Below are positions 37,396-48,995 of a stretch of DNA of 64,000 nt, piece by piece. A model generated the notes under the pieces. The model had not been told where the DNA came from, made no database searches, and was given only the letters and a program-made list of their open reading frames with translations. The position numbers and the translations under genes were made by a program. The DNA is from Sebastes aleutianus (Eukaryota > Chordata > Actinopteri > Perciformes > Sebastidae). Every line of letters starts with the position of its first letter. Position 1 is the first letter of the stretch. The stretch covers positions 26,959,433 through 27,023,432 of the forward strand of contig CAKAKS010000067.1 in NCBI GenBank assembly GCA_916700875.1, read 5' to 3'.

Positions 37396-38036
37396 AGTTT
37401 GGTCCAAGGACCTCCAGGGGATTTGGGGAGGCTAATTTCCTGTAAGTAAATTATAAGTGATAAAACTCCTGTTATTTACAGCTTTAAGTTAGGACAGTAG
37501 GAGTTTAAATTGAACCACAAGATGATGATTCCTTTGAAAATCATATGTTCATGGGCCTGATGGGTGGCTGACGTGAAAATGTTGAGCCCATACCGCCTCG
37601 GATTTCTTATACAGGCGCCTTCTCCCTCCAATCCATGGCCTTGCTCTCTCAAATTGTATTTGAGAAGAAAATAAACAAAGACATTTAATTTTTTTCGATT
37701 AAACTACATATGTCTGGCTCTAGATGTGATTTTCATTTCCAAGTAGTGCAATTGAGTTTGACACACCTGCATTATAGTTTAGTCCAAGGACCTCCATGGA
37801 TCTTGGGGAGTCTAATTTCCTGTAAGTAAATTATAAGTGATTAAACTCCTGTTATTTACTGCTTTAAGTTAGGACAGTAGGAGTTTAAATTTAACAACAA
37901 GATCATATGAGAGGTTTGTGGGCCTGCTTTAGGGGGGGGGGGGACTAGTGGGTGGCTGACGTGAAAATGTGGAGCCTACTGCCTCGGATTTATTATACAG
38001 GCGCCTCCTCCCTCCAATCCATGGCCTGCTCTCCCA
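37170..38036. repeat. Three copies of homez leader/promoter sequence in ~390-bp tandem steps
   Basis: The segment GACGTGAAAATGTGGAGCC ... CCAATCCATGGCC-TGCTCTC occurs at about 37,170-37,250, 37,570-37,655 and 37,957-38,036. Copies 1 and 2 are each followed by the same ~300 bp (AAATTGTATGTGAGAAGAAA, then TGTCTGGC-CTAGATGTG, then GAGTTTGACACACCTGCA, then TAAGTTAGGACAGTAGGAG). Copy 3 instead runs on into the homez 5' exon region and is presumably the original. Confidence 0.85.
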
Positions 38037-38540
38037 GACTGGCACACCCACCCCACCGTCACACACTGTGTGTGGGAGAGTCATTTGGGCCTTGTGGGCT
38101 TCCTGGTCCTCGGCTCCGCCTCGCCTCGATCTGACCGGACAGCGAAAAAAACACTTCACAGTTACAAGAACAAAAGCAACAACGGATGGACCGAGGGAGG
38201 ACGAAGTAACGGCGGACTCAAATCCACACCTGAACCTCACGGATTGAGAGATTTGTGCGCTCAATACGGGACTTAAAAAAGCCGGACGACTGAACTCCTG
38301 CGTGAAAAAAGGCGACTAAACTTGGTCGCCTCGCATCTTTGTATCCCGACAGTAATCCGTCGAGGTGCTTGATAAATAAGACAAGGGTCAAACCGACAGA
38401 CGGACGGTATTGTTTCCCCTGATCTTCCTCTAAACTTCGGCTATAAAACAAGGCGCAGTGGCGGAAGGTGGGAACTCCTTTTGTTCGCTTTTACGCGCAG
38501 ACGGACCTCGGAGGGATAACTGGGTTATTTCGGCATTTTC
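37957..38540 (+). promoter_or_regulatory. homez: homez promoter region and non-coding exon 1
   Basis: The sequence is GC- and CpG-richer than its surroundings and starts with a CRE-like TGACGTGA (about 37,958). GCATTTTCGG followed by GTAAGTTTAT at about 38,541 is a strong splice donor. The next acceptor is at 39,443 (CTTCCACAG). The transcription start is not determined. Short ORFs here on both strands look like leader artefacts. Confidence 0.5.
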
Positions 38541-39443
38541 GGGTAAGTTTATTTTTATGTTTCAGTGAAGCGTGTCTGGCTGCGGAGTGCGCCTGTGCAG
38601 TGTGAAGCGTTTTAGTTAGTACGCCATAAAGAGGGGGGAGAAACACACACTGGGGCTGCTATTGTGAGAGGCAACCCAGAGCAACTTTTACAGCTTTTTT
38701 CTCACATTAAAACAAAAGATATAACGTAGAAACTCTTCCAATGCATTAAAGATTAAAGGAAAGACGTCAAAGACGAGGAGAGGCCACCACATGATCTCAT
38801 CCTGTGGGTTTAATGTGTCACCAATGACTAATATGGTGGTTTCATAATTGTTTGCTAATGTTTTTTGGTATATTTCAACATTTCTACCAAGATTTTATTT
38901 TGTCCTTTGTTTTTCATGTTTTTATTCTGTATTGTTTTTATCTTGATGTTTGCACTATTTTAACTTATGTAAAGCACTTTGTAACTATGTTTTGAAAGGT
39001 GCTATACAAATAAAGTTTATTATTATTATTAGTATTTATTATTACTACTACCCAACCTTAATCGTCGGCCATGGCAGCAACTTAACAAAACTAAATGCAC
39101 AATATTTCCTCTGTTGGCCCAAATAAAAAACAATTCCTCCTAAATGAAAATAGTTACTTGTAAGACACTGCCCAATAAGTAGTTGCAAAGATATTATCAA
39201 TATAAGTAGGCAATAACTGCAATGGGACAAAATTGTTGAAAAAAGAAAAAGTGTTTCTGAATCACAGTATCTTTTTTATCACTACCAAACTGACATTTCC
39301 ATCATAGTGTGTTGAATTGTTGGCTTAACACCTGTTGCTTAATAACAAAATTACATTTCAAACCATTTTTCATATTGTTTTATAAGAGTGCCTAGACTTG
39401 GACTTGGAGTGTGACTAATGCATCTCATTTTCTCCTTCCACAG

Positions 39444-39531
39444 GTTTCTCTCTCGGCTCTTTTGTGAAGAGGCTACACTCATCTATCGGGACTGAGAACT
39501 TGGGACTGGAACAAAGCCTGACTGGGACGGG
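39444..39531 (+). other. homez: homez 5' UTR exon 2 (inferred)
   Basis: CTTCCACAG precedes it and GTGAGAAAG follows it, giving a good 88-base exon with no in-frame start joining the main ORF. It would link exon 1 (donor near 38,541) to the coding exon, whose acceptor TTTTCTAG ends at 39,927. This is inferred from splice signals only. Confidence 0.45.
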
Positions 39532-39954
39532 GTGAGAAAGTAGACCGTGATGGATTTCTCATAGATCCCCATTCCCCACGCATACCCACCCACCACACCC
39601 ACCCCTTTTGCGAGCAATCTCCCCCCACTCACACAAAACAAAAGTCAGTCACCACGCTTTGGGGGAGGGGAACCCAGTCTGGACAGAGTATACGACTAGT
39701 TTCACTGGGAGAGTTCAGAATAAGGAGTGCAAAGTAGAGGGGAGGGGGGGGAGGGGAGGGGAAACAGCTGTCAGATAAATGACTTTGAATGAGAACTGAA
39801 AGTTCTTAAAACATCGTAGTCTATACTCTGTACAGAACAGAACAAATTCTCCTTCTCCCTACGGTGATCTTATCTGTGACGTGACGAGTAAACAACAACT
39901 AAATCAGTGTTTTTATTTCTTTTCTAGGTGAAAGAGCCTATTTTGATATCCCAG

Positions 39955-41952
39955 ATGGCAACCTACAGTGAACATAATGGCAGAAATGGACTACTTATGG
40001 GCGTGAAGGGGCACTTTGAAGTAACAAAGACAGAATGTGAAGGAAAACTTGAAGCTAAACGCTCCTCCAAGGATTTGCGCCACTCGGCAAGCTCAGCTGA
40101 CAGCAACGTGAGTGGCGCGGCTAGTTTCACCACTAACCACAACAACGTTGTGTGCCTGCCTCTGGTGTCAGAGGGACTGAAGTTGGTGTGGACACAGTCG
40201 GATCAGACCCGTGAACTTGACACAATCTCAGAGCTGGTCCAAGCCTTTAACTTATTTCCATACCCGTCGTCTCGTGAGGTTAGCACCCTGGCCCGGGTAT
40301 GTGCCTTGCCACTGGACAAAGTTAAGGTGTGGTTTATGGTGCAGAGGATTAAATATGGCATCAGCTGGTCATCGGAGGAGATAGAGGAGACACGGCGAAA
40401 GCTGGCAGTGCCTGAGATCTGTGATGAATCTACTGAAAAGAATGAGGAAGTCGAAATTAAGAGCAAAAGTTGTGAGGAATTGGTAATTGAGGATACGGAC
40501 AGCAATGAAGTAGAGGGTGCTCTCTCTAGCCCCCAGAAGAAGAAACCAAAGTGTGAGTCACCAGATTCCTATAAACCAGCCAAACCCGCTGCCCCATGTT
40601 TCAGCTCCACCCTCCCACCCCCTCAGGATTCATACTTCTACCGCCCACCAGCGGACACGCCGGCGGACAAGCCAGCAAGTACAGCAGCCGACGTCTCCCT
40701 CGACCTTTCAGAGTCATCCTCACGACAGCACCGTCATGGGCGCTACAAAAAGTCTAAACCTCAGCTCGCTGCCCTTCGAAAGAGCTTTCTGAGAGAGAAC
40801 TGGCCAGCGGAGGCGGAGCTTAGACGTCTGCAGGAAGAAACGGGGCTGAGCCGCAACGACATTCGCAAATGGTTCAGTGACAGCCGGTACCAGCTTAGGG
40901 TTGGCCGAGGAAGCCTTGCTGCGGCCCAGAACTACTCTCAAAACACTGGAGGTAAACATGATCAACAAATTCAACCTCTCCCACTTATTACACAAAAGAC
41001 TAGTGAGCTAAACGGGGTGAAGGTCCAGGAGGGAGCCCGTGGCAACGGGATTAGAAACTCACATTTCTTTCAGACCTTTCTGACGAACAGCCTGGAGGCA
41101 TTTGGGGAAAGGGTCCTTGAGGCAGAAGGGTATGAGGTTATGGAGGAGCTTTCTGGTGATGGGGACAGTTTGAAGGACGAGGAACAAAGTGAAGAGCTAC
41201 CCTTACAACTGACAAAGACCTACAAGATTGAGCCAGATGTTCCACAGGAACCATCGGGTACCTTAAAGTCCTCTCCCTACTCTTCCCCCTCTGGCAGCCC
41301 ACCACTGACTGCCTCGCCTATTAAACCGCTTTCAAACAGCATCAGCACATCAAAGAAGTCAGCCCACTCAGCCAAAGCCAGTCCCTCACGAACACCCTTG
41401 CGCGTCCCAAAGGGTAACTCGTCCGCGTCCACATCCCCTGCCCTCACTCCAGCTGGGCGACCAAGAAAGACCAAGGAGCAATTGGATGTGTTAAAGCAGA
41501 ACTTCTTACGCTGCCAGTGGCCCAAGAGTGAAGATTACACTGAACTTGTTAAGCTTACAGGTTTACCCCGGGCAGATGTTATTCAGTGGTTTGGGGACAC
41601 ACGGTATGCCGTTAAAAATGGCCAGCTGCGCTGGGTGAAGGGGGTCCGCGACCAGTTCTTGGCAGAACTTGCAGCCCAGCAGAGTAGCAGTGGTTTGACT
41701 AATGGAAGTGGCTCTGGGACATCTACTCGGGCCGGGGGTAGCCGCAAACGAAGATCTCAAGCAAATGCAACAACTGCAGATTCCCCCGATATCCAACCAC
41801 TGATGGCATATCACCTTTCAACCGGCTCACTACATGAAAAAGACCTTGACTCTCTATGCAAGAAATCCAGAATGAGCTACCAGCAAGTGCGGGATTGGTT
41901 TGCAGCTCAGGATGTTGGGGAGACTGAACAAAACCTGATTATTGCCGAATAA
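39955..41952 (+). CDS. homez: Homeobox and leucine zipper protein Homez
   Basis: A single coding exon of 665 aa, longer than mammalian HOMEZ (about 550). An acceptor (TTTTCTAG) ends at 39,927; I place the start at the first ATG, 39,955 (MATYSEHNGRNG). The frame is open upstream as far as the splice site, so those nine codons are probably leader. Homez is a nuclear DNA-binding protein of the ZHX/HOMEZ class. Domains seen: atypical homeodomain 1 at about residues 77-137 (ends KVKVWFMVQRIKYGISWSSE), homeodomain 2 at about 260-322 (NDIRKWFSDSRYQL), homeodomain 3 at about 498-560 (ADVIQWFGDTRYAV), and a fourth homeodomain-like helix pair at about 612-654 (QQVRDWFAAQ). Acidic stretches follow homeodomain 1 (about 160-190) and lie near 400-430. 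Ser/Pro-rich linkers separate the domains. It is convergent with rnf212b, as its human orthologue is a neighbour of RNF212B. Confidence 0.96.
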   Translation: MATYSEHNGRNGLLMGVKGHFEVTKTECEGKLEAKRSSKDLRHSASSADSNVSGAASFTTNHNNVVCLPLVSEGLKLVWTQSDQTRELDTISELVQAFNLFPYPSSREVSTLARVCALPLDKVKVWFMVQRIKYGISWSSEEIEETRRKLAVPEICDESTEKNEEVEIKSKSCEELVIEDTDSNEVEGALSSPQKKKPKCESPDSYKPAKPAAPCFSSTLPPPQDSYFYRPPADTPADKPASTAADVSLDLSESSSRQHRHGRYKKSKPQLAALRKSFLRENWPAEAELRRLQEETGLSRNDIRKWFSDSRYQLRVGRGSLAAAQNYSQNTGGKHDQQIQPLPLITQKTSELNGVKVQEGARGNGIRNSHFFQTFLTNSLEAFGERVLEAEGYEVMEELSGDGDSLKDEEQSEELPLQLTKTYKIEPDVPQEPSGTLKSSPYSSPSGSPPLTASPIKPLSNSISTSKKSAHSAKASPSRTPLRVPKGNSSASTSPALTPAGRPRKTKEQLDVLKQNFLRCQWPKSEDYTELVKLTGLPRADVIQWFGDTRYAVKNGQLRWVKGVRDQFLAELAAQQSSSGLTNGSGSGTSTRAGGSRKRRSQANATTADSPDIQPLMAYHLSTGSLHEKDLDSLCKKSRMSYQQVRDWFAAQDVGETEQNLIIAE

Positions 41953-42513
41953 CACCCTGGAACCAGACTTAAGAACATTTCTGAAAGTTGGTTGGGTGCT
42001 CCTCACATCCTTCGCACCAGCGAGCATAGTTATTACTTTGGTTTAAATTGCTTTAATTCGGCAGGTTTGTAACATCCGGTCTTCCCAGTACAAGCCCAAA
42101 GTGAGGTTTGAGTTTTTATATATGCTGCGTTTCCTGCTTATCCTAATATATTTTGGACTTGAAGTATAATTGTGCTGCCCGTGTTGCTGTAAATAGGACA
42201 GTAACTTGTACACTGGTTTGCTTTATTTTTATGTTTTTTTGAGCTTATTATTTTTGTTTAGATATCACTACTACAGAATATTTAGTATGCTATTGTAGCA
42301 GTATAATTTAAACTGGTTGTACTTTTGGTACCTGACTAAAGCAGACGAGTAACTGCTCCGGAAAAGTGTCTCTGTTGATGAATTTCTTTAGACTGATCAC
42401 TGTGTGTAATCATTCCTTTACAGCCAATAATTCCTTGTCATGAAAAGCACACTGGACATGTACACTTTAAATTGACATCTTGCACTTTGGTTTTAGAGCC
42501 TGCTGTCATTTCC

Positions 42514-42519
42514 AATAAA
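42514..42519 (+). terminator. homez: homez poly(A) signal candidate
   Basis: A canonical AATAAA lies 562 bases past the stop codon in AT-rich 3' UTR-like sequence. No longer ORF intervenes. It is the nearest perfect hexamer on this strand. Confidence 0.5.
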
Positions 42520-43927
42520 TCCAATTATTTCACAAAATATGAGTTCCTAACTAAACCATGTCATATTGATCCCTTAACACTGAAACCTTTTATCATATTT
42601 TGAAAACAGCATGGTCCATCTAATTCTACTAATGTCTTTACAGCATATTTCTGAGACACATTCCCCGATTCTCCTTTAGACGCTCTGCTGTAATACTTGA
42701 TGTACTATTTGTATACTTTGTCATTTGCATTTAACTGCACATTTTTTAACAGTAAAGGATAACCGTACTAAGAAAGCAGCAATCGCATGAACATCTTGCA
42801 GATGTCAGAATTGCGAACTTCAATTCTGATTTGCACTCATTAATTCAGTCAGTATTTTTATATCTAATTTTGTCTTAATAGCTGTAGGGTGTGACTTGAT
42901 GGTTTATAATCTAGACAAACTAGATGAAATAACGGATGGGAGTCCACGTACTGTATAAGTAGCAAAGGGTTTGAATCCAAAGAAGAAATACCTTTCTGTT
43001 AACTCAGATTATGAATTATAGCACAAGCATTATACATTCAGGTTATCAGTTCTCCACACTTGAAAGTACTTCTTAGACTACAGGGGGTGAAGTGGGCTTT
43101 AAATGGAGTCAGAGTTTAGTTCATTAGAAGCGTCTGGATAAAGTTTAGATGACCAGAATATTGATGAAGCAGTGTCCATCACTGTGTTTTGTTATTCTAT
43201 TAGTAATCAAACGTTAATGCAAGTGTCATGCTGTGGGGGAAAATGTCCATAACGCTTAGTGTCTTCCTTCGCATTTTGTCTTCCATGTATTTTCTCCTGT
43301 TAGAAAAATTTCTCATTTGCACAATTGTGTCACTGGAAACCAGTAAAGGATTTGCCTTTCTAATCATGTGTGCAAGCAATGGTTTTTTTTTATGAGTGTA
43401 CTGTAATGACTCCAACTGATTCTGACAGATCAAATTTATTTTTTCATCAGTGTAAATTCTCTGTTGTGAGCAAAAAGCAATCTGCAGAAATGGTTCTAAT
43501 ATAAAATTAAGCTTAAAAAAAATGTATTGCCAGAAGACAATATGGCAGGTTGATTAATCAACAGAGGAACCACGTCAGTACAACATCCACGTAAACTTAA
43601 CAATTATAAAATACCTCAATGTACAAGACATTCAATCAACTGTTACTGGGCAAAAAATATTTGTATCTCCCACAAACTAAGACGTGACCATCCTGATGAA
43701 CACATACATATGGCTAAAGAGTCCTTAACTGATACAAATGTCCCCAGAATTGTTACTGTAGGGACCATTTCATTAATACCTGGGTGACTGTATTGATAAC
43801 CCACTCATAAACTGGAGCTGGAAGACGTTAGGTGTCTGACGCTGAGTTCTGAGGATGACACAAATAGACTGACTCAGCGAATGTTGCTCATCTTTCGGCC
43901 GCTCCCGTTAGGGTTTGCCACAGCGGA
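42520..43927. other. Intergenic / 3' UTR space between convergent homez and rnf212b
   Basis: No further coding exon is supported. The sequence is AT-rich and looks like non-coding 3' flank of both genes. Minus-strand ORFs here have no domain features. Confidence 0.5.
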
Positions 43928-46900
43928 TCATCTGAGATCTCGACTGATTATAACAAAAAAGTCTTCCCAACATGAAAATGTAGAAATGTGATGCAATGTT
44001 TAACGGCAAGTTATTTGGAAAGCATGTCTTACCTTGTAGGAGTGCTGAAGGATGTGGGTGTTCCTTTTTTAAAACAGAGGGGAAAGGATTTTGATTAAAG
44101 ATAGAATGCATTTAATTTCTGAGTTGATTAAACATAATATATCCAGTGGCAGAGCTACAAAAGCGTCTTCGCAACGACACTTACTGTGTACATGTTCGTG
44201 AAGAGAGCTGTGGCTCGAAATAGAGGTAGCTGATCCAGGAGTCTGTCAAAAACAGAAAGAAGTTCAAATTTAAAAGTTTATGGTTGAATATTTAATTGGT
44301 ACTAATGAGGACCTGGTCTATGTAAATGTAAATCAGATTCTATTGTCACACATTGTACACAGTGAAATTGAATCTCTACATTTAACCCATCCTAGTAGCA
44401 GCGAGCAGCCACTTTACAGCGAAAATATGAAGGTGTAATTATTATTGAGCATGAAAATGAATACTTGACCTCGGAATATGTACTCTGACAAAAACAATCT
44501 AGCTTCTGTTACTGTTTGGTAAGTATCAGTACCCCTGACAGCACTATATTACCAATACTATTTTAGTTTTAGCCCGATATATGATAGCAAACGTAATGTT
44601 GTGATTAAGACCAGCTTTAGCTATTGTTAGCTAACGCCAGTCACTCACAGAGAAATTGAGCTTGTTCTCAAACTCAATTTCTCTCCAATATCCTTTATTT
44701 CTTCTTATCACTGTCTGTTGCTGGTCTCTTGGACACCTAACTGGCTCATAATTATAAGACCGTGGACCGTCATATGCGTATGAATATTCATTTTCAACCT
44801 CAGTGTTAGTTCTATTAGCATTGTGATCTATATTTATTAATATTTAACTGACCGCTCTCCCTCAGCCCACATCACTTCCGGTTTGTCTTTTTTTATGTAG
44901 AAATAAAAAAAAGGTCTTACAGAAATGCGTCCAGATGTCACCATAGTGAATATATATGTATATATTTTTTGAAAACCTAGTGTTTACATCATTTTCCTAC
45001 TCAATATTTCACTGAAGGCTCTAACCTGCAGGTTGCTCTTTTAAGGTTCACTTACTAGCCTCTTCCAGAGGTTTCAACCATATTTCATAGTCTTCATCAG
45101 TGGATGGAGTTGTCATGGAGATGGCTTTAGGAGAGCTTCGGTAAAAGTTATTTAGTTGACCCTGAATTAAGATGTTTTTTTATTGTCAAACTGTTATTAT
45201 GTCGAAAAGGATCCTTTAAAAGTTGCAGAATAATCTAAGAAGAGATATATATTTTTCTTCAGTATTTCTTGGAAAACACTTTTGTTTCCAACATAATAAC
45301 AATAATTTAAAGTAGGTCTATAAAACATTACACACAGCCAATATAACTAGGAGACTTACTGTGAAGGAGGATAGACTGCGACCTCTGTCTCTGGCCCACC
45401 CCTGAGACTCTGCTGAGCCTATGTAACTGAGACCCAGACAACATATTTGAGCATAAAATATTTTGCAATCTTATTACTAAGTGTAGATATGTGATGATGT
45501 TGCAAATACAGAATGAAATCCACCAGAGCATGGCAATGTAGTACATACCTCATAGTTCTTGAACGAGGGGTAACTGGTAAAAGAAAACATGCACACACTC
45601 CAATCAAAACATTTGATTACCATTAACTGTAACAATTCAACATAAATCACAGGGTTTACCTGGGGAGGTGACAGCCACAGGGAGTGACATCCTTTGAGTG
45701 CTATACATGAGACAAAAAAAGTTAAAAACTTTGAAAACCTTTGTTATTAAACAGGATAGTCCTGAAATGTGAATTGGTCTTACCCATCTGTACGAAACTG
45801 TCCTGGAGAAACCTGTGGCAAACAGAGAATGTGCAGGCTAAATTAAATATGCAACTCATTATTACCTGAACATTGCCATTTTTGGCAACATAAACTTTTT
45901 CTTTATTAGACTTTTGGAACACTTACCCTCCGCTGAGAAAGTGGCTTTTTCAAATCAGCAGTCTCTCTTCTCAGCTCTGAAAGTTGCTTTTTTAAGTCAG
46001 CGTTCTCTCTTTTCAGCTCGGAGAGTTGCCTTATGATGACAGACATGGGAAGAATAGCGTTGCAATCAGGGAGGTTTATTTACACAGCCACTGAGGAACA
46101 ATAACTGATACGGAAATCACCTGTAACCCTGCTCAGTGACTTCCTTCAGACGCCTTTCCAGTTCAACAGACTTATGCTTGAAGTGCGCCGTCACTCTCTC
46201 CATTTGTATCCGCTGAAATTGTGCAATCTGAGGAGCATGAAGACCTCACTATCAAATATTCTTTCAGTGAAATTAAAACATGTAAATCAACTTTTGGATT
46301 ATTGCTAAGGGATTCCCAAGTGATGATGACTATTTGGGATGCTTTTAATTCTGTCAAATATCCCTCTAACTGAAGAAACCCCTAGTTGAATGACTCACTG
46401 ACTATCTTATTAATTGTTATAAATTGACTCGCTGCTCTGACATTTAACATCCCTGTACAGCAATTAAAAAGGACAGCAGCGAGGGAGCTTGGGTGAGCGC
46501 TGCACAGAGGAGACAGACCTGTGAAATGTGCTCCAGCCGTGACTGGATGAGCTTCACAGGGTCCTTGAAAAACACCTTTTCCTGTGGCTTCATCTGAAAA
46601 AGAAAATGAGTGCAGATATAATAAGTTGGCTATGTAACATAAGGTCATTCTCTGTTGGTGGCATCATCAGACAGTAGTGGAGATGTCAAACTCACCAACC
46701 TCATCTGTGATGGGCAGATAACTGCAGCTGGCCCCACACACACTGCACTGCTCTGTGGGAAAAGACATAATCATAAGAAGCATAACTAGCCCGAAACTGT
46801 CTAAATTTGAGCCATGATGTTAAAATAATTATAGTTAAAAGTGGAAGCAAATTGACTTAGCGTATATAATTTTCTTACTCGATTTAATGCATGCTTCGCA

Positions 46901-46978
46901 GCAGATGTGGCCACAGCTGGACACGGCAAACTTCGACCCTCTCCTTGTGAAGCACTGATTACAGTGGAACCAGTCCAT
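43928..46978 (-). CDS. rnf212b: RING finger protein 212B (meiotic crossover factor)
   Basis: Thirteen coding exons with consistent phases: 46879-46978, 46700-46752, 46519-46593, 46121-46227, 45927-46029, 45784-45812, 45660-45700, 45549-45573, 45360-45426, 45056-45161, 44185-44229, 44033-44063, 43928-43943. They total 798 nt, 265 aa. RNF212/RNF212B/HEI10 are Zip3-type SUMO or ubiquitin E3 ligases that act on synaptonemal complexes to select crossover sites. The RING finger occupies residues 1-45: CNQC, then SSCGHICCEAC, then CSVC. It is followed by the conserved MKPQEKVFFKDP and a coiled coil (about 80-145) containing a near-perfect internal duplication, QLSELKRENADLKK / QLSELRRETADLKK. The tail is Ser/Thr/Pro-rich. 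The last two small exons are less certain. An acceptor lies just upstream of the ATG (TTTGCAG, near 46,992), so a non-coding first exon must exist farther right. Confidence 0.93.
44290..44410. repeat. Short interspersed repeat fragment in rnf212b intron
   Basis: ATTCTATTGTCACACATTGT, CACAGTGAAATTG and CATTTAACCCATCCTAGTAG form a combination widespread in fish genomes as a short interspersed repeat. It lies in an intron. A further related piece (AAAGCTTTGTTGTCATCAT) is near 47,810. Confidence 0.45.
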
Positions 46979-47149
46979 TTTTAGTCCTCCTCTGCAAACG
47001 CAAGATTACAATACACAAATGTGATTAGGTAACATTAAATATTACACTATTTGACCATAAGGATGTGGTCACATACTTTTAGTATTTTATTTCCTGGTGT
47101 GGACTTCCTGTTTTGGCCCTTTTACGTTTTAACATGACACTTTCCCCCT

Positions 47150-47485
47150 GCACAAAGCCAGGCCTATAAAGACATGGTTTTCCCAGTCTGGTGTAGAAGA
47201 ACCCGACTGGCCTGTACAGAGCCCTGACCTCACCCCCATACAACACCTTAGGGATGAAGTGGAACGCCGGCTGCAAGCCAGGCCTTATTACCCAACATCA
47301 GTCCCCCACGTCTCAAACACTCTCAAGGCTGAATGGGAGCAAATCCCTGCAGCTAGGGTACAAAATCTAGGGGAAAGTCTGCCCAGACGAGTGGAGACTT
47401 CTGGCAACATATTAATGCCAAAGGTTATAAAATGGCATGTTCAAAAGGTGTTAGGTGTCCATATACTTTTGGCCATGTAGTGTAT
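47150..47485 (+). pseudogene. Tc1-like transposase C-terminal fragment with right end
   Basis: A forward frame reads like the C-terminal catalytic end of Tc1 transposases: WPVQSPDLTPIQHLRDEVER, then PTSVPHVSNTLKAEWEQIPA, then VQNLGESLPRRVE. The frame changes around 47,215-47,260. The position that normally holds the third catalytic acid (in PIE-type motifs) reads PIQ, so it is dead. It is followed by GTGTCCATATACTTTTGGCC, a typical inverted terminal sequence; the related left part is near 47,050 (TTTGACCATAAGGATGTGG). The element is internally deleted and lies in the 5' intron of rnf212b. Confidence 0.75.
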
Positions 47486-47962
47486 TTTACAGTTATACTG
47501 TTAAGTTTTAATATCAACATTTTTATGACATTGGGGCAGGATTTTTTGGCCCACAACCACAATGTAAATTCATCACATCCACACTCATGAACAAAGTTAC
47601 CAATATAGAGTGCTCCAGGGTTGTCGTATTTTTGTAGGCCAACCCGTAAATCAGAATCGCACGGCTTTCCTCGACCAAAAGCCAATGGGATTTTTCCATT
47701 GGGTTTTGGATTATTACAGAAAATAAACTCATAATAGGCTGCGCATGTGTCATACCCCATAGCTCAAAACCATGTCCCAGCCTCTTTCAATAGAATAGAG
47801 AAGAGAATAGAAAGCTTTGTTGTCATCATATTAAATACAACGAGAATCACAGTTGCCACTTCTGGTCAGTGCTTTAAAACAAATACTTGACAAGACTAAA
47901 CGAGGCAGATAAAAACATATAACAGGTAAAACACACATAGTTATAAAGCAAATAAAACAGCT

Positions 47963-48625
47963 AAAGTAGATGTAATAAATAAATATAAACAGAAGTGTTA
48001 CACTAGAAGTATAAAATATAAAAATAGATATAATGTAAACAGAGGTAATTGCAATTGTAAAATAGTTAGGGTAGATGTAATAAATAAATATAAACAGAAG
48101 TGTTACACTAGAAGTATAAAATATAAAAGTAATTGTAATGTAAACAGAGGTAATTGCAATTGTAAAATAGTTAGGGTAGATGTAATAAATAAAATGTAAA
48201 CAGAAGTGTTACACTAGAAGTATAAAATATAAAAGTAATTGTAATGTAAACAGAGGTAATTGCAATTGTAAAATAGTTAGGGTAGATGTAATAAATAAAT
48301 ATAAACAGAAGTGTTACACTAGAAGTATAAAATATAAAAATAGATATAATGTAAACAGAGGTAATTGCAATTGTAAAATAGTTAGGGTAGATGTAATAAA
48401 TAAATATAAACAGAAGTGTTACACTAGAAGTATAAAATATAAAAATAGATATAATGTAAACAGAGGTAATTGCAATTGTAAAATAGTTAGGGTAGATGTA
48501 ATAAATAAATATAAACAGAAGTGTTACACTAGAAGTATAAAATATAAAAGTAATTGTAATGTAAACAGAGGTAATTGCAATTGTAAAATAGTTAGGGTAG
48601 ATGTAATAAATAAAATGTAAACAAA
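47963..48625. repeat. ~105-bp minisatellite
   Basis: A unit containing GTTAGGGTAGATGTAATAAA, then AAACAGAAGTGTTACACTAG, then AGAGGTAATTGCAATTGT is repeated about six times with a period of roughly 105 bp. Two alternating variants are seen (AAAAATAGATATAATG and AAAAGTAATTGTAATG), suggesting higher-order growth. It lies in the probable first intron of rnf212b. Confidence 0.9.
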
Positions 48626-48995
48626 GGTAGTTGAACTTGAGGTGTATACTGCATCAAGGATATATTGCACAGACAAATGTATTTCACATTCAGTGTATTA
48701 ATATTGCAGATTTATTGTTTGGTTATGGCTTGGTTTTAGGACTCATTCCTGTAGCACATAATGACACAACCTCCACACACATTTAGGTACAGCAGTCTAA
48801 AGTTAGCTAATGCTACTCATCTACAATGCTAACAGGCTGTTATGCTATTGGCTACCAATAGTGTTAGCAAGCTAGCTAACGTTAGCTTAAATTCACTTCT
48901 GTTTGGTAAGAGGGTAAAAAACTGACTCTAAACTTTCATAACACTTTGGCTACAAGGTATCCGCTCTCTCGTTTTTGTTACCTTTCCAACATTAC

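Larger units (their letters stand above)
33372..37956. other. Intergenic region dhrs1 to homez
   Basis: No intact gene was found. A possible dhrs1 poly(A) signal AATAAA lies near 33,652, but it sits inside the THAP-like fragment and may be chance. The region holds the THAP remnant, a short hAT-like element near 34,853-35,196, microsatellites at 35,494-35,560, a hAT-like element from 36,426, and duplicated homez leader pieces. About 35,600-36,400 shows nothing recognisable. Confidence 0.5.

Noticed and set aside
37929..38276. Overlapping GC-rich ORFs on both strands upstream of homez
   Set aside because: They overlap the leader/promoter and each other, lack conserved motifs, and are explained by GC-rich composition without stops.
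39928..39954. Homez start at 39,928
   Set aside because: That position is GTG directly after the splice acceptor; the first ATG in frame is 39,955, which I use.
43908..43927. Longer C terminus for Rnf212b ending at 43,908
   Set aside because: With phases kept through all exons the stop falls at 43,928-43,930; the alternative needs a different phase in the preceding exons.
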